A stretch of 64,000 nucleotides of DNA from Lewinellaceae bacterium. Its GTDB lineage: Bacteria > Bacteroidota > Bacteroidia > Chitinophagales > Saprospiraceae. Of this stretch, positions 53,655 to 63,300 are shown one piece after another. Position 1 is the first letter of the stretch. Every line of letters begins with the position of its first letter. The position numbers were made by a program, and so were the translations under genes. Location: positions 3,799,001 through 3,863,000 of the forward strand of contig JACJXX010000001.1 in NCBI GenBank assembly GCA_020636435.1. Reading direction: 5' to 3'. The notes below the pieces were generated by a model. That model was not told where the DNA came from. It did no database searches and was given only the letters and a program-made list of their open reading frames with translations.

Positions 53655-54758
53655 TTATTTCAATCTTATTCTTTCCCCATTTAAAGTACCCCTATAAAAC
53701 TTGTTTTTTTCGATGAGCAGGATTTCACCGTTTTCTCCCGTTTTTATGCTCGAATCGATCCCGATAATGCGATTTCGGAACAAAGACACAATTTCGGAAA
53801 AAGAAGTGTGCCCAACAACCAGATGCTTCATTCTTATTTTACTCAGGATGGCCTCCGCCTGCCATTGGGCAAAACCATCCTCAAAATAACCTCTGTACCA
53901 TACCGGGCCGATGTCCCCGTAAAGGAGGTTCAGCGTGGGGTCGGCGAGGATGCTGTCCTCCGGATGTCCGATGATCTTTTCCCGGAAGTCGGTGTTCATA
54001 TCCCCGAAAGACAACTTTTTGTCCAGAAGTGTTTCCGACAATCCGCCGTGCACAAAGGCCGTCTTGTTGATGGATATAGCCACCGGTTTGGAGCGCAGCC
54101 AACGGCCCAGGTAAGTATCCTCCCCAAAGAGCGCATCATAGGATTTCCTCATGCCGGCCATGGTGTAACGGTACTTTTTGTTGATGTACCTCAAATCTCC
54201 CTGCAGGGCCATGACCTCGTGATTGCCCAGTAAATAATGTACCATGCCCCCGGCTCGCTCCGCCTGTTTTTCCAGGTTATGGACAAACCAGAGCAGGTCG
54301 GTAACTTCGTCGCCCCGGTCAAAAATATCGCCCAGGACGACCAGGTGCCCTTCGCCGAAAGCCCAGTTGTTTTCCTTATCGATGATGCCGTGCGCCTGCA
54401 GCAGGCTGAGCAGCAAGCCGTATTGGCCGTGGATGTCGCTCACGGCTGCGATGTGCTCCACGCCTTTGAAAGCAGTTTTAGGAGAAAGCAAAAACGGGCT
54501 GTCGAGCCGGAGGTAGGCAGGGTCAAAAGCCTTGGAGACTCCGGATTCGAGGTTCAGGGGTTGCCCGGCGTGCAGGGTATCCTCTTCCAGCCGGCCGGCC
54601 ACTGTCCACCTGGCAATCACCAGCCCATTTTCGAAAAAGAGGTAAGGCCCATCGTTGAAGGACGGGGCAGTATCAGGGCTGGAACCCTGGGCTTTCATCG
54701 AAAGCGGAAACGAGATAACTCCTAACCCGATCCAGGCCAGGAAAAAGAAAGTTCTCAT
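53655..54758 (-). CDS. Secreted PPP-like metallophosphoesterase
   Basis: 367 residues with a signal peptide (MRTFFFLAWIGLGVISFPLS). The phosphoesterase motifs are complete and in order: SDIHGQYG, GDIFDRGDE, GNHEVMALQGD, FVHGGLSE and VVGHTSF. Spacing and the GDIFDRGDE/GNHEVMAL form match the bacterial Shewanella-like PPP phosphatases (Shelphs) that act on phosphoproteins or phosphomonoesters with two metal ions. Being exported, it would act in the periplasm. First gene of the cluster containing the CotH-like genes, which suggests a shared function (inference). Confidence 0.9.
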   Translation of the reverse strand: MRTFFFLAWIGLGVISFPLSMKAQGSSPDTAPSFNDGPYLFFENGLVIARWTVAGRLEEDTLHAGQPLNLESGVSKAFDPAYLRLDSPFLLSPKTAFKGVEHIAAVSDIHGQYGLLLSLLQAHGIIDKENNWAFGEGHLVVLGDIFDRGDEVTDLLWFVHNLEKQAERAGGMVHYLLGNHEVMALQGDLRYINKKYRYTMAGMRKSYDALFGEDTYLGRWLRSKPVAISINKTAFVHGGLSETLLDKKLSFGDMNTDFREKIIGHPEDSILADPTLNLLYGDIGPVWYRGYFEDGFAQWQAEAILSKIRMKHLVVGHTSFSEIVSLFRNRIIGIDSSIKTGENGEILLIEKNKFYRGTLNGERIRLK

Positions 54759-54785
54759 AAGCGTATTTTCTATTTAGGGGTGACG

Positions 54786-54925
54786 CAACAAATAACCTAC
54801 CCATCTGACTTGGTCTTTTTCCTTTATGCGTTGTTGCATTTTCCTTACGTAGCCCCACTATGCGCGTCAAATGCGCCTCGCCTAAAGAAAAAATACCTTC
54901 GTCATTTTGAGTAGTTTATTTATTT
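54786..54925. repeat. 140-bp palindromic repeat, family B copy 2
   Basis: The left arm starts AACAAATAACCTACC (54787) and the right arm ends GAGTAGTTTATTTATT (54909-54924), imperfect inverted copies that continue inwards through CTTTTTCCTTTATGCG against CGCCTAAAGAAAAAATACC. The centre has GCGTTGTTGC and TAGCCCCACTATGCGCG, resembling family B copy 1. It occupies the gap between the phosphatase gene and the small gene before it. Confidence 0.7.
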
Positions 54926-54927
54926 CC

Positions 54928-55227
54928 TCACCCCTTACCACCCCATAACCACTCGTGCTGCATGGCCCAATCTTCCTTTTTGATGAAAGTAAGGGGCACG
55001 TATTCGTCGGTAGGCATTCCAATGTGATAGACAACCCATTCATCGTCGTATTCCCGGACCAGGCCGCGCACGCAATCCACCCGGTTGTCCGTCTTGATCC
55101 GGCAATCCGCCCAGCGGTATACTTCTACCCGGTAGTGAAATTTGCGGCGGTTGCCGTTCATTGTCATTTCGATTTCGATGTCCTGTTTTCCAGGAACATT
55201 GGGAATAGGGATAGCTAAATTTAACAT
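54928..55227 (-). CDS. Small protein of unknown function
   Basis: 99 residues, no signal peptide, soluble. It begins MLNLAIPIPNVPGKQDIEIE and contains MTMNGNRRKFHYRVEVYRW, then DEWVVYHIGMPTDEYVPLTF and a tryptophan-rich end (WAMQHEWLW). Mostly beta-strand pattern. No family recognised. The start codon is 28 bases from the end of the long pckA leader; the stop is next to the repeat. Coding is supported by an uninterrupted frame with conserved-looking composition, but evidence is limited. Confidence 0.55.
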   Translation of the reverse strand: MLNLAIPIPNVPGKQDIEIEMTMNGNRRKFHYRVEVYRWADCRIKTDNRVDCVRGLVREYDDEWVVYHIGMPTDEYVPLTFIKKEDWAMQHEWLWGGKG

Positions 55228-55378
55228 AGCCGGATGATTTTGTATTTAGCATAACTTTTGTACGCCTTCCAGGGACGCATCTCTAAAATTAAAAAGATTT
55301 CAATTGCCTTTGGGGGCCGATGCGGCTTTTTTACAATAAAAGCCTTCTCTTTCCCTAGAAAGATTAAGCAGAGTAATA

Positions 55379-55386
55379 TATATTTG
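55379..55386 (+). promoter_or_regulatory. pckA promoter -7 element
   Basis: TATATTTG at 55379-55386 fits TAnnTTTG exactly. The transcript would start near 55393, giving a leader of about 35 bases before the GTG start. No clear -33 TTG. Confidence 0.55.
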
Positions 55387-55427
55387 ACAAAATCCATCGT
55401 TCATTTAATCATTCAAAAATCATTACC

Positions 55428-57008
55428 GTGGCTTTTAATCTTGAAAAATACCAAATTAACGTCAAGGAAATTCATCGCAACAACAGTGTCCCGGAGTTGT
55501 ACGAAATAGCGCTGAGAAATGAGAAAGGGACGGCCATCTCCGACGTCGGCGCCCTGCTGGTCTATTCCGGAGAAAAAACCGGGCGCAGCCCCAAAGACAA
55601 AAGAATCGTAAAAGCCGAACCTTCAGAGCACAACATCGACTGGGGCCCCATCAATATTGCTCTGGACAAGCAAACCTTCATGATCAACCGCGAACGCGCC
55701 CTCGACTACCTCAACACCCGGGAGCGGGTCTTCGTGGTCGACGCTTTTGCCGGCTGGGATCCCCATTACCGCCTGAAGTGCCGGATCATCTGCACCCGCG
55801 CCTACCACGCGCTATTCATGCAGAATATGCTCATCATGCCTACGGCGGAAGAACTGGCCAATTTCGGGGAGCCGGATTACGTCATCTTCAACGGTGGAAG
55901 CTTCCCTGCCAACCGCTATACTTCCCAGATGACCTCCCGCACCAGCGTCGACCTCGACCTGGAGCGCAAGGAAATCGTCATTCTGGGCACCGAGTACGCC
56001 GGAGAAATGAAAAAGGGCATTTTCTCGGTCATGAATTACCTGATGCCTCTGGAAAACGTCATGCCAATGCATTGCTCCGCCAACGTCGGGGAGAAAGGAG
56101 ACGTTTCCATCCTGTTCGGCCTGTCGGGCACCGGCAAGACCACCCTGAGCGCCGACCCCAAACGCAAGCTCATTGGCGATGACGAGCATTGCTGGACGGA
56201 TACCGGCGTGTTCAACATCGAAGGCGGTTGCTATGCCAAAGCGATTGACCTCAGCGCCGAAAAGGAACCCGACATTTTCAACGCCATCCGATTCGGAACG
56301 ATACTGGAGAATGTCGTATACAACAAAGAAACGCGGGCGGTCGATTATCACGACACTTCCATCACTCAAAATACCAGAGCTTCCTACCCTATACAGTACA
56401 TCGAGAACGTGCAGATGCCCTGTATGGCGGGCCATCCCAACCACATCATCTTCCTGACCTGCGATGCCTTTGGCGTTCTTCCCCCGGTAAGCATGCTCAC
56501 GCCAGAGCAGGCCAGCTACCACTTCATCGCCGGCTACACGGCTAAGGTGGCCGGCACGGAAATGGGCGTCACCGAACCGGAAGCCACCTTCTCCGCCTGC
56601 TTCGGGGCAGCTTTCATGATGTGGCACCCCAATAAGTACGCAGAGCTGCTGGCCGAAAAAATCCGGCAGCACAAGGCCAAAGCCTGGCTGGTCAATACCG
56701 GCTGGACCGGCGGCTCTTTCGGCGTAGGATCGAGGATAAAACTAAAATACACCCGCGCGATCATCGACGCCATCCACAACGGCGATTTCGAAAAGGTGGA
56801 TACCATCACAGAACCTCATTTCGGATTGAAGGTACCCACCGCCTGCCCCAATATGCCGGATGAAGTGCTGAAGCCGAGGGATACCTGGGAAGATAAATCC
56901 TCTTATGACCAGACGATGGCGAAATTGGTCGGCTTGTTCCGGCAAAATTTTAAAAAATATGAAAAAGGGGTCCATCCGGATATCATAGCGGCGGGGCCGA
57001 AGGCGTAG
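55428..57008 (+). CDS. pckA: ATP-dependent phosphoenolpyruvate carboxykinase
   Basis: 526 residues from GTG 55428 (protein begins MAFNLEKYQINVKEIHRNNS). Signature motifs: TGRSPKDKRIV (residues 51-61), FNGGSFPANRYT, the P-loop LFGLSGTGKTTLSAD (231-239 region), the following DDEHCW metal/nucleotide loop, and a C-terminal NTGWTGGSFGVGSRIKL segment. It converts oxaloacetate and ATP to PEP and CO2 in the cytoplasm, either for gluconeogenesis or in reverse under CO2-rich fermentation. All key residues are present. A strong palindrome follows the stop codon. Confidence 0.97.
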   Translation: MAFNLEKYQINVKEIHRNNSVPELYEIALRNEKGTAISDVGALLVYSGEKTGRSPKDKRIVKAEPSEHNIDWGPINIALDKQTFMINRERALDYLNTRERVFVVDAFAGWDPHYRLKCRIICTRAYHALFMQNMLIMPTAEELANFGEPDYVIFNGGSFPANRYTSQMTSRTSVDLDLERKEIVILGTEYAGEMKKGIFSVMNYLMPLENVMPMHCSANVGEKGDVSILFGLSGTGKTTLSADPKRKLIGDDEHCWTDTGVFNIEGGCYAKAIDLSAEKEPDIFNAIRFGTILENVVYNKETRAVDYHDTSITQNTRASYPIQYIENVQMPCMAGHPNHIIFLTCDAFGVLPPVSMLTPEQASYHFIAGYTAKVAGTEMGVTEPEATFSACFGAAFMMWHPNKYAELLAEKIRQHKAKAWLVNTGWTGGSFGVGSRIKLKYTRAIIDAIHNGDFEKVDTITEPHFGLKVPTACPNMPDEVLKPRDTWEDKSSYDQTMAKLVGLFRQNFKKYEKGVHPDIIAAGPKA

Positions 57009-57012
57009 TGCC

Positions 57013-57066
57013 TATGAGGTATTTTTTGCTTCAGGGCACCTGCCGTGCGGCAAAAAATACCTCATA
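57013..57066. terminator. Perfect palindrome between pckA and a convergent gene
   Basis: TATGAGGTATTTTTTGC (57013-57029) and its exact inverse (57050-57066) flank a loop with a small GCAC/GTGC stem. It has T- and A-runs on both arms, so it can terminate in both directions. Part of it (AAAAAATACCT) resembles the family B repeat at 54890. Confidence 0.7.
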
Positions 57067-57071
57067 AATGG

Positions 57072-58415
57072 TCAGAGTTTTGGCAAAGCCCAGCCATTGT
57101 GGTACTCCGTAGAAATGAGCGCACTGGCCTCTTTATCGTTTTGGAACAAGCCCATGCGGTCATCCCAGTAGACCTTGCGCCCGGTTTTGTAGGCGATGTT
57201 GCCCATTTGCGCGTTGATGGCGGCTATGCCGCCGGTCTCGATGCCGCATTTGAGCATGCCAGGGTCGTTGGCGCGGATGGCGTCCACAAAGTTCTGGGCG
57301 TGATCTTTGATGTAATCGGCATCCCAGGCCTTGTCCTGCTTCGGGAAAGCTTCTACTTCGTACTTTCTCATGCCATCTTCATTCTGCGTTTCCGGGATGA
57401 CTTCCCATCCCTGCCGGTTGACCACCAGGGTGGCGTGGTTGCCAATGAAGGCGATGCCTTCGGTGCGGCCGTAGGGGCCGTTGTCGATGCCGGTGGCGTG
57501 TTCCCACAGCATATTGAAGCCTTCGTACTCAAAGACGGCCTGCAGGGTGTCGGGGGTCTCGGAAGCGTCGTCCGGGTAGGCCAGCTTGCCGCCGGAGGCC
57601 ATAACCGATTTAGGCGCTTTGGCCTGCATTGCGTAGAGGGCGATGTCGATCTCGTGCACGCCCCAGTCAGTCATCAGGCCGCCGGCATAGTCCCAGAACC
57701 AGCGAAAATTGAAGTGGAAGCGGTTGGGGTTGAAGGGGCGCTTGGGCGCCGGGCCGAGCCACATATCGTAGTCCACCCCTTCCGGAGGAGCGCTGTCGGG
57801 CAGCACGGGCACGGGCTTCATCCAACCCTGGTAGGCCCAGGCCTTCACCAGCCGGATTTTGCCCAATTTGCCGGAGCGAACGTAGGCTATGGCGTCCTCA
57901 TAATGAGAACCGCTGCGCTGCCATTGCCCCACCTGCACCACTTTGCCGTATTTTTTGCCCGCCGCCATCATGATGCGGCACTCTTTGATGGAATTGGCAA
58001 TGGGTTTCTCCACATAAACGTGCTTGCCGGCCTGAATGGCATCCACCATGATCCGGCAGTGCCAGTGGTCGGGCGTAGCAACGATGACAGCGTCCACGTC
58101 CTTATCCTCCAGCAGCTTCCGGTAGTCGCTATAAAGCCGGGGCGCTTTGTCCTGTATTTTCTTTGCGTCGGCAGCCCGGCCTTCCAGCACCCTTTGGTCT
58201 ACATCGCACAGCGCGACGCACTCCACCCCGTCAACCATGAAATGCCGGGTCATATTGGTCCAGCCCATGCCTTTGCAGCCGATGACGGCGACGCCAAGCT
58301 TGTCATTGGGGGAAACCTGTTTTCTGCGGGCGGCAATGAGTTCAAAAGGCAATGCACTGGCCATGCCAATACCGGCGGCAGTGGACGCATGCTGGAGGAA
58401 TCGTCTGCGTTTCAT
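57072..58415 (-). CDS. Tat-exported Gfo/Idh/MocA-family oxidoreductase
   Basis: 447 residues. A twin-arginine signal leads (MKRRRFLQHASTAAGIGMAS, with ALPFE following), so the folded protein with NAD(P) cofactor is exported. The Rossmann domain shows LGVAVIGCKGMGWTN, then DAVIVATPDHWHCRIMVDAI and the catalytic lysine motif VEKPIANSIKE. The C-terminal alpha/beta domain contains MTDWGVHEIDIALYAMQA. Family members oxidise sugars, inositols or related alcohols; this Tat-carrying subfamily is common in Bacteroidota and often tied to glycan metabolism. Substrate unknown. It converges on pckA. Confidence 0.9.
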   Translation of the reverse strand: MKRRRFLQHASTAAGIGMASALPFELIAARRKQVSPNDKLGVAVIGCKGMGWTNMTRHFMVDGVECVALCDVDQRVLEGRAADAKKIQDKAPRLYSDYRKLLEDKDVDAVIVATPDHWHCRIMVDAIQAGKHVYVEKPIANSIKECRIMMAAGKKYGKVVQVGQWQRSGSHYEDAIAYVRSGKLGKIRLVKAWAYQGWMKPVPVLPDSAPPEGVDYDMWLGPAPKRPFNPNRFHFNFRWFWDYAGGLMTDWGVHEIDIALYAMQAKAPKSVMASGGKLAYPDDASETPDTLQAVFEYEGFNMLWEHATGIDNGPYGRTEGIAFIGNHATLVVNRQGWEVIPETQNEDGMRKYEVEAFPKQDKAWDADYIKDHAQNFVDAIRANDPGMLKCGIETGGIAAINAQMGNIAYKTGRKVYWDDRMGLFQNDKEASALISTEYHNGWALPKL

Positions 58416-58596
58416 CGTTTTGTTTTTTGTTAGGAAATATATTCATTTCCGGGCAGGAATCCATCAAAATGGTTCATTTTTGCTGATTATAACAGATTGG
58501 GTAGCTGTTCCTCGCAGCTATTCGGAGACGCCATTGGGATACCCAAATTTATTCGGGTTCGAAGACGCTTGTTGCCTCAAACAGCCAACAAAAAAC

Positions 58597-60186
58597 TCAC
58601 TTCACATCCACCTTGATGCGCTCCTCCCGGTTGGCCAGTTCCCAGGCCGTGTAAAATACCAGTTGGCCAATCTTGGCCATCTTATCAAACTGAATTTTAT
58701 CTACGGTGTCGGAAGTGCGGTGGTAATCCGCATGAGTGCCATTGAAGTAGAAAATGGCGGGGATGCCCCGTTCGGCGAAGTTGTAGTGGTCGGAGCGGTA
58801 GTAGTAGCGGTTGGGGTCGTCTTCGGCATTGTAAGTATAATCCAGCTCCAGTTTGGTGTAGGTGGCGTTGGCCTGCTCGTTGATCTGATGGAGCTCGGTG
58901 CTCAGCCGGTCGGAGCCGATGACGTAGATGTACTCTGGGTTGTCCTGGTGCTTTTCGTCTACGCGGCCCACCATGTCGACATTGATGTCGGCGATGGTGT
59001 TTTCCAGGGGGAAAACCGGGTGCTCCGCGTAGTACTGAGAACCGAGCAGGCCTTTCTCTTCGCCGGACACCAGCATCACCAATACGCTGCGGCGGGGGCC
59101 GGCGCCTTGCTTTTTAGCTTCGGCGAACGCCTCGGCGACTTCCAGCAGGGTGGAGGTGCCCGAAGCGTTGTCGTCGGCGCCGTTGTATATAGAAGAGCCA
59201 CGGCGGCCGAGGTGGTCGTAATGGGCGGTGATGACGAGCAGTTCTTCCTTCCGCGTTTCGTCGGTGCCTTCGATATAGCCCAGCACATTCTCTCCCAGGA
59301 TCTGGCGCCTGAACTTATCCTGCTGCACGGTGAGCCGGCAGTCGAGGGGCACCGCTTTTGACTTGCCTTTTTTCTGCATGTTCTTCCGGGCGCGGATCAC
59401 TTTTTTATAATCTTTGCCCAAAATCTGTTTGGCTACTTTGGTGGTGATAAAGCAGTTGTTGGCGTAGTTCTGTTCGGGCTTTTCTCCTTCGCCGTACTGT
59501 AGCCCGGTGTTGAAGATGGCGCGCCGGGCCTGGGCGACATTCTGCTTGAAATTGCCATCTATGATCAACACCAGGCTGGCGCCTTTCTGCCGGGCCAGCC
59601 GCAGTTTTCTGCGCCAGTCCGTCGCCCAGTCCGACTGCTGTTGAGTGCCGGTAACCTGAGACAGGCCCGAGCCATCCACCGGTTCCCCGTCGTAGATCAG
59701 GATGGCCTTTCCGCGCACATCCACATCTTTATAATCGTTATAGCGCTCCGATTCGATGCCGTAGCCGAGGAAGAGCGCCTCTTCATAGCTGGCCTCCGGC
59801 AAAGTTGCGTTGGTGGCCGGATAGGCATAGTAATCCCAGAGGTGGCGATAGGCCTCTCCGTTTACCGCCAGGGCGATGCGGTTCCAGCTTTCGGCGGTGA
59901 AGGCTATTCTCTGAAAGTAGGAGCTGTCGCCCACCACCTGGGGCAAGCCGTAGCCTTCAAAGACCTTTGCGATGTACTCCGCCGCCATTCGCTGGCCGGG
60001 CTGGCCGGTTTCCCTGCCCTCAAATTCATCGGAGGCCAGAATGGAGAGATGCTCCCGCAAGCCCTCGGCAGTAATCATGGCGCCGAACGACTCCGGAGTT
60101 CCGGCCAACTGCCCGGAGGCTGGCTGGTACTGGCCAAAGGCGGAAAAGCAAACAACGACAAACAAACCAGTGATCAGTTGTCTCAT
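58597..60186 (-). CDS. Secreted M28-family metallopeptidase
   Basis: 529 residues with a signal peptide (MRQLITGLFVVVCFSAFG). A PA-like insert lies in the middle (about 100-290). Zinc-site motifs are present in order: TAHYDHLG (His, Asp), NGADDNASGTST (bridging Asp), SGEEKGLLGS (catalytic Glu/Glu pair), DINVDMVGR (Asp) and a late His in RYYYRSDHYNFAERG or NGTHADYHRTSDTVD. Two-zinc aminopeptidase or carboxypeptidase activity in the periplasm or on the surface is expected. It follows the DUF2723 gene on the same strand but a hairpin lies between. Confidence 0.92.
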   Translation of the reverse strand: MRQLITGLFVVVCFSAFGQYQPASGQLAGTPESFGAMITAEGLREHLSILASDEFEGRETGQPGQRMAAEYIAKVFEGYGLPQVVGDSSYFQRIAFTAESWNRIALAVNGEAYRHLWDYYAYPATNATLPEASYEEALFLGYGIESERYNDYKDVDVRGKAILIYDGEPVDGSGLSQVTGTQQQSDWATDWRRKLRLARQKGASLVLIIDGNFKQNVAQARRAIFNTGLQYGEGEKPEQNYANNCFITTKVAKQILGKDYKKVIRARKNMQKKGKSKAVPLDCRLTVQQDKFRRQILGENVLGYIEGTDETRKEELLVITAHYDHLGRRGSSIYNGADDNASGTSTLLEVAEAFAEAKKQGAGPRRSVLVMLVSGEEKGLLGSQYYAEHPVFPLENTIADINVDMVGRVDEKHQDNPEYIYVIGSDRLSTELHQINEQANATYTKLELDYTYNAEDDPNRYYYRSDHYNFAERGIPAIFYFNGTHADYHRTSDTVDKIQFDKMAKIGQLVFYTAWELANREERIKVDVK

Positions 60187-60211
60187 GATGGATCGGTTGA
60201 AGAAGAAAAGG

Positions 60212-60245
60212 CAATCGCCAGCCCGGGGTCATGGGCTGGCGATTG
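60212..60245. terminator. Terminator downstream of the DUF2723 gene
   Basis: CAATCGCCAGCCC (60212-60224) and GGGCTGGCGATTG (60233-60245) are a perfect 13-bp stem with an 8-base loop. On the minus strand it is followed by a pyrimidine-rich CCTTTTCTTCTTC, as in an intrinsic terminator, and lies just before the M28 gene. Confidence 0.7.
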
Positions 60246-60390
60246 AAGATAGTCTTTTATTTGATACAGTTTCCGGGTTATTAACGCCGGAATACGTCCG
60301 CTGATTGCCTGGCGGCCGGTTTCTGCTTTTTGACCCTTGTTTTTTCCGCCCGGCGGGCGTGGCGGCCGCCTTCGAAACCGGTTTGCAATA

Positions 60391-63300
60391 TCAATTGCCG
60401 GCAGGCGGCGCAAAGTTCTCCGTTCCCTGCAATTGGTAGGGTTGGAACAAGGCCTGCAACTCCTGGACAAATTCCGTATCGTGGTTCTGGCTCGCGTCCC
60501 GGATCAGGTCATCCTTGGTGCGCATCGCCAGCAGGTAGTCGGTTTCGAAGCTCGACTCCAGCACCGCCGGGTCTATAGAATTATAGAACCGGAGATGATC
60601 CGCCACTTCATTGGCCAGTATGGCCATGTGCGGTTTGGCCTTGTCGTATGCGTCGGCCTGCAGGTACACGCTGATCATGTAATAGGCCCGGTAGTCATAC
60701 GGGAAATTCATATCGGGGAAGGCCTCGAAATACTTGTCGATCAAATCTACCGCTTGCTGGCGCTTGCCCTCCTGCAGCATCCGCAGGGCTGCCCGGCGCA
60801 TGACCAGCTGATGGCTCTGCACGCTGGGGGCATAGGAGCGGTCGACGTACATATCGTATTTATCGAAGTTGCCCCAGCGGAACTTCTCCATGACATTCCT
60901 GTAGACGGCGTCTGTATCCACCCCGCCGCTGCCAATAATGCCGTACTGGGGTTCGCTCTGCGAGCGTTTGGGCGTGATGCGCAGGGCCAGCCCTTCCAAC
61001 TCCAGGTAATCATCCAGGCCGAAGAGTTTTTCCTGGCGGCAGGTTACGGCGAAATAGATGGGGCGTTCCCAAAGGTTGGAAGAGAGGATGTCCAGGATGG
61101 CCACTTCATCCTTGATGAGGTAGTCCTTATTCTGCAGCTTGAGCGGAATGCGGGAAACGATCTGCGCTGTATCTTCGATGCTTGCTACCCCACTGGCCAG
61201 CGCTTCTTCCCGGTTGACGGGAATAAAAATATTCTGAGACTGGTAATGGCTTTCAATTTCCCGGCCCGACTGGGTGGGCAGCGGATGATCCTCCCCTATG
61301 AAGCGGATGAAATCCTGCAGGGACTGCGGACGGTCCTGCCCGCTGGGGTTGTAATAAAATACCTGGTTGCGTTTTTTGCCCCGGTAAGCATCCCGGGGGA
61401 TGGACATTTTGATGGGCGGCGAATCATTGACCTTGCGGCGCAGCAGGTTGATGTACCAGTCGACCGCAATGAGGCTGAGGTTGACTACGCGCACATCCTT
61501 GCGAATGCCTTCCACTTCCTGCGCGTACCACAGCGGATACGTATCGTTGTCCCCGTAGGTGAAGATGATGGCGTTGGGTTCGCAACTATTCAGAAAGTTG
61601 GAGGCGTAATCCCTGGCGCCGGTATGGTGCAGGCGGCTGTGGTCATCGAAATTCTGGGTGCCCATCAGTATCGGAGCGCTCAGAACGATAACCGAAGCCA
61701 GAACTGCCGCCACCGGCCCGTTCTGCCCGAGCCGCTGCCGAAGCTGCTCGAACAGGGCGGTCACGCCCATGCCGATCCAGATGCAATAGGTGAAGATAGA
61801 CCCCACCAGCACGTAATCCCGTTCACGGGGTTCGTTCGGGGGCTGGTTGGAGTATATGGTGATTCCGATACCCGTGATGATGAACAGGGCCAGCAAGCCC
61901 AACGCCTCATTATTTCGTTGTTTGAAGTGGAAGAACAGGCCGATGATCCCAAACAGGAAGGGCAGCAGGTAGTACTTATTGCGCCCTTCTTCGTTTTTCA
62001 TCGAGGCAGGCAGCTCGCTCTGGTCGTACAACCGCCAGCTATCGAGGAAGGAGATGCCCGATATCCAATGGCCGCTGGATTTATCCCAGGGATAGAACCC
62101 CTGGTCGCCGTTCTGGCGGCCGGCGAAATTCCACATGAAATAGCGCCAGTACATCCAGCCCAACTGATAGTTGAACATAAACTTGATGTTGTCGGCCTGG
62201 TTGGGGCGGCCGGGCGGCAGGGGGGCATTGGGGTCGAGCCCCATCCAGCGTTTGTAAAGCGCCGGGCGGCCCTGGGTGTAATCTCCCATCCTGGGAAAGA
62301 GCATTTTGTCTGCATCCCTGTAGACGTAGGATATCTTCTGGTCAACGATCTCGTAGTGGTCGCCGACCCGGCCATAGCGGTCCTGGGTCTCTGATTGTAC
62401 CGGCCGGGCGTCGAAGTGCGGGCCCCGCAGCAGGGCGCGCTCTCCGTATTGCTCGCGGTTGAGGTACGGAATGAGCCGCATCGCGTCTCTGGGGTCGTTC
62501 ATGTTGATGGGGGTGTCGGCATTGGCGCGAACGACGATTACGCCGATCGTAGAAAAGCCGATGACCACCAGCGTTGCCCCTACGATCAGTTGCTGCAACA
62601 CCTGGTTGCGCTTCTGGTGGGCATATCGAATGCCGAAAAAGATAACGGCGCCAATGATCAGCAGGGTGGGTATCAACCCGGAATTGAAGGGCAGGCCCAA
62701 ATTGTTGACCATGATCAGCTCCATGGCCGCCCAAAGCTTGGGGATACCGACGATCACCAGGGACTGAATGGCCACAATAGCGACACCGCCGGCGCCGGCG
62801 GCCAGCAAAATACCTTTCCAGGTGTGGTTCTCGAATTTCTTATAGTAGTAAAAAAGCGCCAGGGCCGGAAAGGTCAGGATACTCAACAAGTGGACGCCGA
62901 TCGACAAGCCGGCGGCATACACCGTGAACAGGAGCCAGCGGTCGGCCGATTGGGTGTCGGGCAGGCTGTACCATTTCATCATCGACCACAGGGTGAGCGT
63001 CGTGAAGAAGGTAGACATTGCATACACCTCGCCTTCAACCGCTGAAAACCATACGGAGGTGGCAAAAGCAGTGGACAAGCCGGCCACTATGCCGGCGCCG
63101 GCCAGCGCGATCGACTGTCCGCTATCCAGCTCCCCTTCCCGGCCAACCAGGGCCAGGCGGCTGAAGATGATGGTGACCCAGCAGATAAACGTGGCGGCAA
63201 AGGCCGTGCAAAGGCCGGACATCAGGTTGACCGCAAAGGCGATATCGGCGGGGTCGTCCGAGAATATTTGCGCCAGCCAGGCAAACATCCGGCCGACGAT

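Noticed and set aside
60256..60264. Second operator half-site TTTGATACA
   Set aside because: A single 9-base half-site is expected about once by chance in a window of this size, and it has no partner.
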